Shown: positions 25,833-36,280, counted from the stretch's first letter. The stretch: 64,000 nt of DNA from Aliidiomarina haloalkalitolerans (GCF_003987315.1 NZ_PIPI01000008.1:62001-126000), one strand, 5' to 3'. The notes: a model not told the origin generated them from the sequence alone. Made by a program: numbers and translations.

Positions 25833-26785
25833 TAGGTGCGCTCCCCTGCATGTTGTATAAAGTGCAACGCTGTTTTATCCAACTGCTCCTGCATGGAAAA
25901 AGGGGGTTTCCAGCCAAGTAAACGAGTTGCCTTCTCTGAAGATACATATAGGTCGTCAAACAAGCGTTGTGCCATTTGCCCTTTACCTATAAGCTTCGCA
26001 CCAAAGTTCATTAAAGGAACAGGAACCGGCATAATAACCGATTTACTGCTTAATGACTTTTTCAGCTTCTGTAATAATTCTGATGTTGAAACGTCACATT
26101 GGTCAGAAATTAAAAAGGCTTCGTTTGCAGCTTCGGGATGTTCAATACACAATTGGATAAAATCACATAAATTATCTATGCCAACCAAACTACGCTTATT
26201 CTTAACCAAACCTAAAGGTATAGGTAATCCTTTATGAAGCCATTTCATCATACTCTCAAAGTTAGCTTTCACACCCGGACCATAAATTAACGGAGGTCGA
26301 ATAATAACGACTTCCATCCCTGTGTCAGCCGCTATTTTCCGCAAACCTATCTCTGCTTCTAACTTTGAAATACCGTACGGATCAACCGGCTCAAGCTGTT
26401 CTTCCTCGATAATCACGTTTCTTCCATGATTTCGTTCGCCATGCACTTTTATGGAACTAATATAAATAAATCGTTTTACTCCAGAAATAGCTGCAAAGTG
26501 AGCTAGGTTTAAAGTTCCCGCTGTATTTACTTTTCGATAGTCAGAAATTGGATCCTTCGAGCTTTCATTCATTATATGGGCTCGAGCCGCACAATGAATA
26601 ACTACATCAATACCTTCAAGCCACGCACATCTTCGCAAAGTCAGGCTTTCATCTATTTCACAACCTACGTAAGGAAAGTTGCTTTTTTTTCTAACCACAC
26701 CAAGAATAGAGTATACTGACGTCAATTTTTCAGCTAAGAATTGCCCAAGGAAACCTGAAACTCCTGTGATTGCAACATTCTTCAT
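25832..26785 (-). CDS. WbpV-like NAD-dependent epimerase/reductase
   Basis: A 317-residue extended SDR with the cofactor loop TGVSGFLGQ near the N-terminus, ISSIKVHGERN and the catalytic YGISK. WbpV/WreQ-type enzymes reduce the 4-keto sugar made by WbpM-type dehydratases to UDP-QuiNAc or the FucNAc epimer. Both a WbpM-type dehydratase and a PglC-type transferase are in this cluster, so this completes donor synthesis. It sits two bases after the upstream glycosyltransferase stop. Confidence 0.8.
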   Translation of the reverse strand: MKNVAITGVSGFLGQFLAEKLTSVYSILGVVRKKSNFPYVGCEIDESLTLRRCAWLEGIDVVIHCAARAHIMNESSKDPISDYRKVNTAGTLNLAHFAAISGVKRFIYISSIKVHGERNHGRNVIIEEEQLEPVDPYGISKLEAEIGLRKIAADTGMEVVIIRPPLIYGPGVKANFESMMKWLHKGLPIPLGLVKNKRSLVGIDNLCDFIQLCIEHPEAANEAFLISDQCDVSTSELLQKLKKSLSSKSVIMPVPVPLMNFGAKLIGKGQMAQRLFDDLYVSSEKATRLLGWKPPFSMQEQLDKTALHFIQHAGERT

Positions 26786-26787
26786 AA

Positions 26788-27969
26788 CTAATTGGGTTCT
26801 CGTGAAGTTTTAATGATTTGTTCTGCTAGCTCCTTGCAAATAGATGTTCTAGAGTAAGATGATACGAAGTCTGTTCTATCTATCTCTGAGCTGACTGCTA
26901 ATTCTTTAATAGCTTTAGCACCCGACTCATAATCACAAGGTTGAAAAACTTTTGAACCTCGAATTTTCTCACTAATAAACTCTGCTGCGTAGCCTCCAAC
27001 GCCTGCAGCGATTGGTTTTCCCGTTGAAGCATACTCGAACAATTTAGACGGCAGTACTTTTTCAAATGCTGGAACGTCATTAAGGTGTAAAAACAATATA
27101 TCTGCTCTTGAATACTCTGCAAGTAAAGAGGCCCTATCTATAGGAGGAATCAATTCAACATTTTCTAATTGATACTTCCTTATTTTCTCTTCAAGTAATA
27201 ATCGTTTACCTCCATCTCCAATCAATCTGAATTGATATCTTTCACCCAATTGTTTTGCTAATGGTGGTACAATTATGTGTAAGCCTTGACTATCACCCAT
27301 ATTCCCTGCATACAGGATTACAGTAACTTCTTGAACTCCTTTAGGTTTTGGCCAAGGGTGATTTATAAAAACCTCATCTATCCCATTCGGAAAATACATA
27401 AAACGTGATGATGTATACCTCTGTTGAAAATACGAACGGAACCCTTCACTAACTAAGTTTACTTTATCTGCATGATTTATACTGTAACGTTCTAGTATGC
27501 CAAACATCGGTAAAGCCCATGCTGTAATATACTTTGGAAAAACATCAGAAATTGTATCGACAAAAATATCCCGGATATCAAGAAATAACTTTGCTTTTAG
27601 TTTTCTTGACATATATGAAGCTAAAACTGCAGTCATAAGTCTTGACGAAGTGCCAAAAACCAAGTCGTAAGACTGCCCTTTTGTAACTCTACGCACAAAA
27701 TTGACATAGTGTCGAAAAGTGAGCGCCTGATCTATAAATCCATTCTTGTGTTCTGGCAGTTTTATCCTGTGAATCGTCGTGATATCCCGTCGCTCAATAT
27801 CGCATGACTCTTTTGTATATGTGTGATACCGGTTAGGTTGTGTTGTAACTACGTCTAGTTTACTTCCCTTTGGAAGCTGCTCCTCTAGCTCTTTAACTAG
27901 CGCTGTAGCTCTAAATGAACCAGCAGACAAATCTGGCTCAAAGTAATAAGTTAAAAAAAGTATCTTCAT
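26788..27969 (-). CDS. Glycosyltransferase family 4 protein
   Basis: A 393-residue GT-B fold enzyme. The N-terminus ILFLTYYFEPDLSAGSFRA is typical of WbuB/WecE-type GT4 enzymes. The C-terminal domain has VILYAGNMGDSQGL, LIGDGGKR and LPSKLFEYASTGKPIAAGVGG, the donor-binding block with its conserved Glu. ATGA overlap with the heparinase-like gene indicates coupled translation. Donor and acceptor are not predictable. The nucleotide composition is clearly AT-richer than flanking housekeeping genes. Confidence 0.87.
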   Translation of the reverse strand: MKILFLTYYFEPDLSAGSFRATALVKELEEQLPKGSKLDVVTTQPNRYHTYTKESCDIERRDITTIHRIKLPEHKNGFIDQALTFRHYVNFVRRVTKGQSYDLVFGTSSRLMTAVLASYMSRKLKAKLFLDIRDIFVDTISDVFPKYITAWALPMFGILERYSINHADKVNLVSEGFRSYFQQRYTSSRFMYFPNGIDEVFINHPWPKPKGVQEVTVILYAGNMGDSQGLHIIVPPLAKQLGERYQFRLIGDGGKRLLLEEKIRKYQLENVELIPPIDRASLLAEYSRADILFLHLNDVPAFEKVLPSKLFEYASTGKPIAAGVGGYAAEFISEKIRGSKVFQPCDYESGAKAIKELAVSSEIDRTDFVSSYSRTSICKELAEQIIKTSREPN

Positions 27970-29585
27970 GATGAAATCGTTGTTACCAACTTGTCCTTAA
28001 AGAGAACAGAAATTTTCTTGTTCGGTATTGCTTTACCAAATTCCGGATACCACTCACCACACTCTATCCTAAGTGTTTCCGCATGTTCTGAAAAATTTAT
28101 ATGAACTAAAGATCCGCCAACCTCTGCCGCTAAACTGTGTGTGTCTAAAACTGACAATTGACACGCCGGATGGAAGTGAAAGTGTGCACATCCAAATACT
28201 CCGCTAGATATTACGTCATGGATTACGAGGCTCTTCTTGTTTTGAGCTCCAAAATCAAATTTACGAACGTGAGTAGAGGTTATGTTGTTCAACCAGAAAC
28301 CTTCGATTCTGCATTCAAATGAGTGTTCGGTAATTTGTTTACTTACGCTTGCTCTCCGTGCCACTCGAAAACCTGACCAAACTTCAGAACTATTCAATAC
28401 TTGACCGTCTCTTATAATCTCAACCGTGTTATGCGAACAAGTTGATCTTTGTTTAAGTCGACGACGGCTCATTCCATATTCATCGATTCCAGAGTTCACT
28501 AGTATGCGTTGTGTGCCGATTGATAGTTCAAACGAGCCCGCTTCCGCATGAGCATGACCAGGCTGGTACTTGGGCGCTATTTCACCAACGTCAGCCACTA
28601 GAGTAAATGGTCCAACTTTTTGCTTAATAAAATTGCTTTGGTCCAGCTGAAGTAAAGAAGGCCTTATACCTAGCGCTTCTGCGTATTCTTGGATTTGGTG
28701 CACTTTAGGCGCAATCCCGAATGTTGAGTCATTAAAAAAGGGGATTTCACCATCTGTATGAATAATATTCGATAACCAACTTAATCCATTCTCAACTTTA
28801 ACTTTTATTTTCTCGATGACAGGCCTTGCTTCTGGATCACGTGAACTAAACAAACAATAGAGATCTAAAAGATCCCACATCAAAATGCAATGATACATCG
28901 GTGAGCGTTCGTAGTGAGCGCCGTCATTTAAAAACTGTTCTTTTAGCTCTGCTGTGAGAAGTCGGTTACTTAATTTGCGCCAACGTTTGGCTTCTAATCC
29001 TGCAAAGAATTGCCCCGCGAACGCAAGTGCTTTCGCATTAGCGAACAAATGATTTGCTAGTATGTGGAACTCTAATTGTTTTTCTAACGCTCTCACCTGC
29101 GTATGCAGGCTATTAAGAATGGTTTGATCTACATACTCAGGATTACGCGAACACCACTTTATCCAATTAACAATTCGAAGTGAAAGCGGATAAGCTTCCC
29201 AACCGTCCCCATGCATAATTGGATTCTCATTAATCCATTTGTGGATTAACCTTTCATGTTCTAACACCCTCTGATCACTATTCGTTGAGTTTAGGTCATC
29301 AAAATAATGTAGATTATATCGCCATAGTTTTTCTAATATCGGAGAGTGCCAGTCATCGGTACTTCTTATCTCAAAGCTAAAATTCAGAAAGTTGAATCTT
29401 GATTCCGAAAAGAACGACTGAGAAGAGTAAAGATGCCCATGCCACTCATTAAATGTCTTAATTTCAGCTTTAGCAGTACCGGCTATTCTTGGTATCGGTC
29501 TTAATCTATACCATATCTGGAACGTCACTTGTTTTAAACGCAAGTAACGAACGGTACGTAGCAACAATAAAAGCCCTTTTAACAT
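27966..29585 (-). CDS. Heparinase II/III-like family protein
   Basis: A 539-residue protein. The N-terminal half is an (alpha/alpha) toroid (WRYNLHYFDDLN, GDGWEAYPLSLRIVNWIKW, SPMYHCILMWDLLDL). The C-terminal beta-sandwich has the family block QPGHAHAEAGSFELSI and SRRRLKQRSTCSHNTVEI. These domains occur in polysaccharide lyases, yet members inside Wzx/Wzy clusters lack signal peptides and have unknown roles. This one also has no secretion signal. It could trim or modify the lipid-linked repeat unit, but that is speculation. Confidence 0.82.
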   Translation of the reverse strand: MLKGLLLLLRTVRYLRLKQVTFQIWYRLRPIPRIAGTAKAEIKTFNEWHGHLYSSQSFFSESRFNFLNFSFEIRSTDDWHSPILEKLWRYNLHYFDDLNSTNSDQRVLEHERLIHKWINENPIMHGDGWEAYPLSLRIVNWIKWCSRNPEYVDQTILNSLHTQVRALEKQLEFHILANHLFANAKALAFAGQFFAGLEAKRWRKLSNRLLTAELKEQFLNDGAHYERSPMYHCILMWDLLDLYCLFSSRDPEARPVIEKIKVKVENGLSWLSNIIHTDGEIPFFNDSTFGIAPKVHQIQEYAEALGIRPSLLQLDQSNFIKQKVGPFTLVADVGEIAPKYQPGHAHAEAGSFELSIGTQRILVNSGIDEYGMSRRRLKQRSTCSHNTVEIIRDGQVLNSSEVWSGFRVARRASVSKQITEHSFECRIEGFWLNNITSTHVRKFDFGAQNKKSLVIHDVISSGVFGCAHFHFHPACQLSVLDTHSLAAEVGGSLVHINFSEHAETLRIECGEWYPEFGKAIPNKKISVLFKDKLVTTISS

Positions 29586-29597
29586 AAATAAGTCAGA

Positions 29598-30743
29598 TTA
29601 ACTTGTTGCCTTCACTTGACTCAAAAAAGTTGCAATTCGGCTACAAGCTTTTCCGTCTCCATAGGGGTTGTGTGCTCGAGACATCTCAGAGTATTTGGAT
29701 TCGTCATTAAGCAATACAGTAACATTCTCAACAATAGCTACTACATCAGTGCCAACTAATTTTACTGTTCCTGCTTCCACTGCTTCAGGTCGCTCAGTTG
29801 TGTCTCGCATAACTAAAACTGGCTTACCAAGTCCTGGAGCTTCTTCCTGAACACCACCGCTATCGGTCAATACTAAATAACATTGCTGCATTAGTTGTAC
29901 AAATGGCTCATAGCCAAGAGGCTCTATAAGGTGAACATTGTTTAACCCTGCCAACAAAGTCTTTACTGGCCTCTGAACATTTGGATTAAGATGAACTGGA
30001 TAAACAAAATGAACATTAGGATGATTGATAGCCAGTGTTCGAAGTGCTTGGCAGATACTCTCGAAACCTTGTCCAAAGTTCTCTCTACGATGGCCCGTGA
30101 TCAATACGAAGCGTTTGCTTGAAAGATCGATTGAAAGACCTGCTTTAATTAGTTGGTTTTGAATCGAAATACGCAGTGTCTTATCTTGTTTGATCTTTTC
30201 AGTAACCCAGTGCAATGCGTCAATCACAGTATTGCCAGTCACAAGTATCGCATCTCTCGCTACATTTTCCTCGAGTAGATCAAGTCTATTCCTTTCTGTC
30301 GGTGCGAAATGCCATTTTGCTATTCGACCTGTAAGTTGGCGGTTAGCTTCTTCGGGCCATGGCGAATATAAATCATGAGTACGTAATCCTGCCTCAACAT
30401 GACCGACTGGGATTCGAGCATAAAAAGCGGCCAGTGTTGCTGCAAAAGTTGTAGCTGTATCACCATGCACGAGGACTATATCGGGCCTAGATTGGTCTAA
30501 AACATCGCGGAGCCCAAGCAGCACACCCGCAGTTATGTCATATAAGTCTTGTCCAGCACGCATTAAATTTAAGTCGTAGTCTGGAGTTATTTCAAACAAC
30601 TTCAAGACTTGATCAAGCATTTCTCTGTGTTGAGCAGTGACAGCTACAACAACTTCGAAATCAGTTTCCGCTTGTAGTGTTTTGACTAATGGTGCCATCT
30701 TAATGGCTTCGGGTCGCGTACCAAATGCCAGTAGTATCTTCAC
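29598..30743 (-). CDS. wecB: UDP-N-acetylglucosamine 2-epimerase (non-hydrolysing)
   Basis: A 381-residue GT-B-like epimerase that converts UDP-GlcNAc to UDP-ManNAc. The N-terminus [18 protein letters not shown], the active-site region [34 protein letters not shown], and [22 protein letters not shown] are all canonical. It lies 20 bp downstream of wecC, which would oxidise the product to UDP-ManNAcA. Confidence 0.96.
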   Translation of the reverse strand: MKILLAFGTRPEAIKMAPLVKTLQAETDFEVVVAVTAQHREMLDQVLKLFEITPDYDLNLMRAGQDLYDITAGVLLGLRDVLDQSRPDIVLVHGDTATTFAATLAAFYARIPVGHVEAGLRTHDLYSPWPEEANRQLTGRIAKWHFAPTERNRLDLLEENVARDAILVTGNTVIDALHWVTEKIKQDKTLRISIQNQLIKAGLSIDLSSKRFVLITGHRRENFGQGFESICQALRTLAINHPNVHFVYPVHLNPNVQRPVKTLLAGLNNVHLIEPLGYEPFVQLMQQCYLVLTDSGGVQEEAPGLGKPVLVMRDTTERPEAVEAGTVKLVGTDVVAIVENVTVLLNDESKYSEMSRAHNPYGDGKACSRIATFLSQVKATS

Positions 30744-30763
30744 GTATTGCCCTTTTCAATCCG

Positions 30764-31957
30764 TTAAACCGTTACAGTTACACCGCAAAAATCGAGGATT
30801 TCTCCGTTCACATGCAAGTGCTTAAACTCATTATGAGCGACAAGATAAACCACTATATCTGCGTTCTGTGCAGCATCTCGATAGCTAGTTAACTTAATCG
30901 ATTTGTGCTCTGATAGATTCGGCTCTACTGCAAGTACATCAACTCCAGCATTTTGAAGCGAATGGAAAACCTCAAGTGCTGGAGCTTCTCGGAGGTCATC
31001 GATATTTGGTTTAAACGCTAACCCCATACACGCAATCAATGGGCTCCGACCATTATTAGTTTTAAATGATTCTATTTGACTTAAAATGCGGTCTATAACC
31101 CACACTGTTTTATAGTCATTTATCTCTCGTGCAGCTCGAATAATTCGAGCATCATCGCCTCCGGCATGCACGATGAACCATGGGTCCACGGCAATACAAT
31201 GGCCTCCAACTCCAGTTCCAGGTTGGAGAATATTAACGCGAGGATGTCTGTTCGCCAGCCGAATCAATTCCCAAACGTCAATGCTAAATTTCTCGCACAA
31301 AATAGAAAGTTCGTTTGCAAAAGCAATGTTCACATCACGAAAGCTGTTCTCAGTTAATTTTGCCATCTCTGCTGTTCGAGCGTCAGTTACCAATACATCT
31401 CCAGAAACAAAGCCCCGATAGAACTCCGCAACTTTTTGACCGGCTTCCGCGGTAAGTCCTCCGACAATTCGATCGTTCTCAACCAGCTCTCGCATAATGT
31501 GACCAGGCAGCACTCGCTCTGGACAATGAGCGATAAACAATGACGAAACATCTACCCCCTCTTCTGTAAGGACTTCAGCAACTCGCTCTGTAGTTCCGAT
31601 AGGAGATGTCGACTCGAGGATAACTAGATCGCCTTTCTTGACAACGCCAGCAATTGATCTAGTTGCTGCAACAACATAATCTATATTTGGAACATGATTG
31701 CCGTGAAATGGTGTAGGAACCGCAAGTATAAAAACATCAGCCGGTGAAGGCGTTAATGAAGCTATTAACCCCTTAGATTTGACTACTTTAGCTACGTAGG
31801 CGTCCAGTTCAGGCTCAACAATGTGGATTTCTCCTCGATTAATTACATCGACCACTGATGAGGAAACATCTACACCAATCACTCGATGACCTTGGTTCGC
31901 CAATAGAGCAGCTGTTGGCAAGCCAATATAACCAAGGCCAACTACGCATACCACCAT
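30764..31957 (-). CDS. wecC: UDP-N-acetyl-D-mannosamine dehydrogenase
   Basis: A 397-residue nucleotide-sugar dehydrogenase that oxidises UDP-ManNAc to UDP-ManNAcA. VVCVVGLGYIGLPTAAL is the N-terminal Rossmann loop, and the catalytic Cys lies in GTGVGGHCIAVDPWF. The IGLPTA and HCIAVDPWF forms mark the WecC rather than Ugd branch. Paired with wecB, it makes an acidic sugar for the repeat unit. Confidence 0.94.
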   Translation of the reverse strand: MVVCVVGLGYIGLPTAALLANQGHRVIGVDVSSSVVDVINRGEIHIVEPELDAYVAKVVKSKGLIASLTPSPADVFILAVPTPFHGNHVPNIDYVVAATRSIAGVVKKGDLVILESTSPIGTTERVAEVLTEEGVDVSSLFIAHCPERVLPGHIMRELVENDRIVGGLTAEAGQKVAEFYRGFVSGDVLVTDARTAEMAKLTENSFRDVNIAFANELSILCEKFSIDVWELIRLANRHPRVNILQPGTGVGGHCIAVDPWFIVHAGGDDARIIRAAREINDYKTVWVIDRILSQIESFKTNNGRSPLIACMGLAFKPNIDDLREAPALEVFHSLQNAGVDVLAVEPNLSEHKSIKLTSYRDAAQNADIVVYLVAHNEFKHLHVNGEILDFCGVTVTV

Positions 31958-32005
31958 AATGTAACTCCGTACATAGAATTTCGAATAGAATAGTTGTTTT
32001 TATAT

Positions 32006-33004
32006 CTATTGGTAAATAGATATAACCGAATCGGCGAATTTAGTCCCTTCATTGTCCGAAGCTAAACTACGCTCTTTGTTCAGTAACTCTTTCGTCTTAA
32101 AAAGAAAATCATTAAAATCCAAAGAACGATATACCACTGCATTCTGAGGACGCTCTACAACATCACTACATAAAACATTGCACCCAGAGCATAGAGCTTC
32201 TCGAACAGACAATGCATCGCCATCGGTCATCGTTGGTCGAATAAATAATTGTGCAAATTTGAGTAACTCCTGAATATTAATAGCTCTATCGAAATAATAA
32301 GTACGTTCTCGCAATAAAGCACTGGAGCTAGATTCCATGGTAGATTTGTACTTGCCAGTCGTATCAATTACTACAAAATTAAAATCAGGTGCCAAATGAC
32401 TACTTGCTAGCATACTCAAAGCTCTACACGCAAATCTTACGCCATATAGGTCATGGCCTTCGAATTCAGCATAAGATGTCGCAATCATAAATATGGTTGG
32501 CGATGTCCTATCAACATGGGCTATGTTTGCTGATTGACCAACATCGCACATATCAAAGCTACTAGGAATGTAGGCTGGAATAATTGATAAGAAATCAGGA
32601 GGAATTTCCTTGTCTAGCTCTTTCCCCAGCTTACCATTTACAAATATTGTATGCACGGAGAAAAAGGACATTATTTTTAAAAAATAGGTTGGAGGTCGCC
32701 TGTTGTTATGGTGAGTGTAAATAACGCGCTTTCGAAAAAAGAACCCGAGAACAATTAAAATTGAATTAATTATAGGCGATGACAGTTGGACATGCCAATT
32801 GTTAGCAGCAAATACTAAAAAAAAGAGTTCTGGTAAACCTAGTCTTTTAAAAACACCTTTTTCATTTAGGGCATTTAATAGTTTTAAATCAACCACTATT
32901 GCCTTGTGCCCTTTTTGCGACAAGAATCTCTGCAACCTTAGTGAATGGGATGCAATTCCTCCCACTCTGGGATAAACTGGGCTAAATATTGCGACTTTTT
33001 TCAT
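32006..33004 (-). CDS. Glycosyltransferase, GT4-like (divergent)
   Basis: A 332-residue cytosolic GT-B-like protein. The N-terminus VAIFSPVYPRVGGIASHSLRL is the nucleotide-free start of GT4 enzymes. The C-terminal donor site is DGDALSVREALCSGCNVLCSD, with the conserved E-x7 pattern slightly altered. It is divergent from common families, and its AT-rich composition suggests import with the variable core of the locus. It is one of only three glycosyltransferases besides the initiating enzyme. Confidence 0.75.
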   Translation of the reverse strand: MKKVAIFSPVYPRVGGIASHSLRLQRFLSQKGHKAIVVDLKLLNALNEKGVFKRLGLPELFFLVFAANNWHVQLSSPIINSILIVLGFFFRKRVIYTHHNNRRPPTYFLKIMSFFSVHTIFVNGKLGKELDKEIPPDFLSIIPAYIPSSFDMCDVGQSANIAHVDRTSPTIFMIATSYAEFEGHDLYGVRFACRALSMLASSHLAPDFNFVVIDTTGKYKSTMESSSSALLRERTYYFDRAINIQELLKFAQLFIRPTMTDGDALSVREALCSGCNVLCSDVVERPQNAVVYRSLDFNDFLFKTKELLNKERSLASDNEGTKFADSVISIYQ

Positions 33005-33016
33005 AAAGGTTAAATT

Positions 33017-34090
33017 CTATATCTTGGCTATCCGAGTAAATTCCTCAACGAAATTCTCATTTGAGTAATTATTGCTTAATAAATAAGATTCCCAAGAGAA
33101 ATTCACCATAGTATCAGGTGACGAAATAAGACTATCAATTTTAGACGCAATTTCGACTGGGGATCTGGTATTAAACAAGTAACCTGTCTTGTCGTGAACT
33201 ATTAACTCTCTAGGCCCTGTAGGACAATCTACTGAAAAAACGGGCAACGCCCGAGAGTTTGCTTCAGGTATTACCATAGGGAGCCCTTCATACTTTGAAG
33301 TTAAAACCAAAGCGCTACTAGTAGAGTAAAGTTCTTCTATATTGCTAACAAAACCGACAAATCGAACTCTCTCTTCTATTCCTAGCTCAAATGCTAGTTC
33401 TTTAAGTGATATCTCGTCGGGGCCCGTCCCTGCTATTACTAGCTCAAAGCGAACTGGCAAACACGAGAGTATGTTTAACATCAAAGGATAATCTTTCTGC
33501 TTTGTTAACCGCCCTACCGCTAATAAAGTGATAGTATCCCGATTAAGCTTGCGAAGTGTTGATCGTTTCACCTCATCGAAACTTAAGCCAATTGACTCTA
33601 TCCCAAGGGGATTCGCAAGAACTTTTAATTTACTTCTTAATAAAATTGGATATTGCTCAACGTCTCTGCTTGTAAGAACTGTAACTGCTCTAGCTCGAAT
33701 GTAAGCGATATTTCTCAGGAACCTTATAAATCGAGAATCAACGGAATAATAATGGTTATGCTCGCACACTACCACTTTCGTTTTAAGTCCTAAACAGGAA
33801 AAAATAACTCTAATCGACTCAAAGGTCTTAAAAGCAATCACATAATCAAAATCTTTTAATTTTTTTCTTAACAGAAAAGTTTTCATTATCAAGCTATTAA
33901 ATTTATTGTAATTTTCGAATGCTAACGATGCCCTCTTCAAATTCTTTGTGTTGTATACATCAACAGCATTAGAGTACGTAGTTATTATAGTCACATCATG
34001 ACCATTTGAAGTTAACAAGTTTGCCAAAATAACAGCAACGCGTTCAGCGCCACCGGATGACAATGTACTAATTACTACAGCGATTCTCAT
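33017..34090 (-). CDS. Glycosyltransferase family 4 protein
   Basis: A 357-residue GT4 enzyme. IAVVISTLSSGGAERVAVILA is the acceptor-domain start. LLAVGRLTKQKDYPLML and SKYEGLPMVIPEANSRALPV form the retaining GT4 donor site, with E in the EGLP-x2-x-x-E frame. It resembles PglA/PglJ/WbnH-like transferases adding HexNAc. It overlaps the HprK-like gene by ATGA. Linkage and donor are unknown. Confidence 0.88.
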   Translation of the reverse strand: MRIAVVISTLSSGGAERVAVILANLLTSNGHDVTIITTYSNAVDVYNTKNLKRASLAFENYNKFNSLIMKTFLLRKKLKDFDYVIAFKTFESIRVIFSCLGLKTKVVVCEHNHYYSVDSRFIRFLRNIAYIRARAVTVLTSRDVEQYPILLRSKLKVLANPLGIESIGLSFDEVKRSTLRKLNRDTITLLAVGRLTKQKDYPLMLNILSCLPVRFELVIAGTGPDEISLKELAFELGIEERVRFVGFVSNIEELYSTSSALVLTSKYEGLPMVIPEANSRALPVFSVDCPTGPRELIVHDKTGYLFNTRSPVEIASKIDSLISSPDTMVNFSWESYLLSNNYSNENFVEEFTRIAKI

Positions 34091-35187
34091 TGTTGCAAGA
34101 TCCTTTTACAATAATCCTCTGGGGTCTTTGAGAAGTCGTTAACTAAGATACTAAACTTTGTTGACAAAAGCGCCTTCTTCATTACCTTCGATATATAGTT
34201 TTCAGCATCTTCTATATTCTCGATAGAGTCGATACCGAAGAATCTAAAAAAGTGAGAATTATATGCAATTAACTCATACGCACCTTTAAACTCTGTTCTT
34301 AACACTGCTAAATGATGCGATATATAAGCATCGATACCTTCACCGTAGCTATCGCCTTTCGATTTTGGAAGTAACCACGTGAGCTTATCAATCGGTAATA
34401 ATTCTTCAGTTTTTGATAATGTATATAAACGATGAGGTGGAACTCGCCTGCAGACTGCCTTCACTCCGAAAATAAGACGTCGAAAGTGCCAATGAATAAA
34501 TCCTAACTTGCGTAAAAAAGTCCCTTCGTCAAATGAAACCTGATCATAACTAACACCGTTATATGGATACACATGAACGGCCATCAGATTTATATAGCAA
34601 TTACCAGCATCATCAACATAAACTAAGTCATCTGCCAAAAATTCTGCACCAAATTTTTTAAGTGCCGTGTAAGAAAGCGTGGTTTTACCAACCCCACCCG
34701 ACCCACTCAAAACATGAACTCTTGAATCAGCGACAAAAGCGCTAGCATGCATAATAATATGTCCTTTTGACAAGGACACCATAAAAACGTTAAACAGAAT
34801 TACATTATATAAAATGGACGCATATTGCTGTTCCGCAGCTGTTACAAATTTAATCGTTAATAGCTTTTGTAAGAGATTAGGAATCTTTTTACCTAGTTTC
34901 ATTCGTAATGAAGACTTCAAAGAAACAACGCAAACCACTAATCCAGTCGCGTCTTTATAGTAGAGAAAGTCTGCAATATGGTTTGAGTACTCAATAATGC
35001 CTTCCCGATCACGGTCGAAATTAAGAAATTTTTTGTTACTTAAAAAGATAAAAGTAATATCGTAAAGAGGGAGTTCATTGTCTACCCTATCTCCAGCTCT
35101 GAAATCATAACTTAAAGAGCGATGTAAAGTGTCAGCAGCTTCCACTCGAAAGTTCACTTTACCAATTTTATAATACCTATATTGCAT
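34087..35187 (-). CDS. HPr kinase-like P-loop protein in the polysaccharide cluster
   Basis: A 366-residue protein of unknown function. A perfect Walker A (SGSGGVGKTT, 161-170) follows IIMHASAFV. It is followed by an HprK-like second motif LADDLVYVD (about 184-192), the aspartates that in HprK bind metal and activate the acceptor serine. No HPr or PTS genes are nearby and the HprK N-terminal domain is absent. Residues 1-140 are unlike known domains. It overlaps the GT4 gene by 4 bp and is 4 bp from wzy, so it is an integral operon member. Possible roles include sugar or protein phosphorylation. I do not assign one. Confidence 0.75.
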   Translation of the reverse strand: MQYRYYKIGKVNFRVEAADTLHRSLSYDFRAGDRVDNELPLYDITFIFLSNKKFLNFDRDREGIIEYSNHIADFLYYKDATGLVVCVVSLKSSLRMKLGKKIPNLLQKLLTIKFVTAAEQQYASILYNVILFNVFMVSLSKGHIIMHASAFVADSRVHVLSGSGGVGKTTLSYTALKKFGAEFLADDLVYVDDAGNCYINLMAVHVYPYNGVSYDQVSFDEGTFLRKLGFIHWHFRRLIFGVKAVCRRVPPHRLYTLSKTEELLPIDKLTWLLPKSKGDSYGEGIDAYISHHLAVLRTEFKGAYELIAYNSHFFRFFGIDSIENIEDAENYISKVMKKALLSTKFSILVNDFSKTPEDYCKRILQQ

Positions 35188-35191
35188 CTTA

Positions 35192-36280
35192 TTAACTCAC
35201 TAACACTGAGGAATACGCCGGCGTATTGCTAAAATTAAACCAAAACAAGACGGAACTGTATATAACCATTCCAAAAATCACTATATGACGGTAAACCAAT
35301 CCTTTTTGATACTCTAAGTGCAGTGGAATTAGAAATGAAAGTGACAACATAATGAATAAATCAGAGAAACGGCTAGCTACAGTATTAAAATCGAAAAATA
35401 GAAAATACATTGAAACACCGAATGCCAATGCATAAATTAATATGTCTTGCAGACTACTCTCAAAACCAAGTTTCATTCTATAAATTAGAAAATACAATGC
35501 AAAAAAGAGTGAGGTTAAATTAAAGTAATTAAGGCTAATTGACTCATAATTAAATGCACCATAGTAGTAACCAATAACCTTATTGGAAACCGACGCCCCA
35601 AAAAATGTAGAAGCATATATTAATAAATTCCCTATACCACCGTAAGCTATAGCGACTGCGAAACTTAAACCTATAATTACTAAAAACAGCCCAGGCGTAA
35701 TAATTTTCTTAATGAAAATAAAAAATAAGCTAGAAAATGAGAAAACCTGAATTAGCCCAGACGACAGCAAGAGCATGGTTCCTGCTCGGCCTTTGCTACT
35801 TGAATATAGAAATAAGGCCAACATTACAAAGCTACCTGCGAGCATACTTCTAATCTGTGAAAGCTCTTTAAAAAAGATAAATGACATAAACAACAAGCAA
35901 CCAAGCCAGAAGTACTGTAATCGCGAGTAAAGGTAAAACTTTATTCCAATTGAGAAAGTGGCAACAACCACAAAAAGAGTCGTGTGATTAAGCCCCAGAG
36001 CTTTTATTATAGATACAACTGTCGCAAATATAAATTCATTACCGGTGGTATCTCCAACTGAGCGATAAAATGGAAATCCAAATTCACTAAAGCTTACTCG
36101 ATGAAATATGTCGATGTAAGCATAGTAATCTATTGAGTCGTACCTAAACCCTACAACAATTATTAGGAGGATGCTGAAAATAGAAAATACAAATTTATTA
36201 AGTGCAGCTGTTGTATTTGGAAGTAACGACTGAATACAAGTAAATATTGCAGCTATTGTAAAGAACGAAATAAAAATCAT
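35192..36280 (-). CDS. wzy: EpsG-family polysaccharide polymerase (Wzy)
   Basis: A 362-residue polytopic membrane protein with about ten hydrophobic segments and the EpsG-type lead VVGFRYDSIDYYAYIDIFH, followed by a periplasmic loop. Such proteins polymerise undecaprenyl-linked repeats in the periplasm. Sequence conservation in Wzy is low, so the call rests on topology, the DY-x-YID-type motif and position between wzx and the transferases. It overlaps wzx by ATGA and is very AT-rich. Confidence 0.8.
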   Translation of the reverse strand: MIFISFFTIAAIFTCIQSLLPNTTAALNKFVFSIFSILLIIVVGFRYDSIDYYAYIDIFHRVSFSEFGFPFYRSVGDTTGNEFIFATVVSIIKALGLNHTTLFVVVATFSIGIKFYLYSRLQYFWLGCLLFMSFIFFKELSQIRSMLAGSFVMLALFLYSSSKGRAGTMLLLSSGLIQVFSFSSLFFIFIKKIITPGLFLVIIGLSFAVAIAYGGIGNLLIYASTFFGASVSNKVIGYYYGAFNYESISLNYFNLTSLFFALYFLIYRMKLGFESSLQDILIYALAFGVSMYFLFFDFNTVASRFSDLFIMLSLSFLIPLHLEYQKGLVYRHIVIFGMVIYSSVLFWFNFSNTPAYSSVLVS

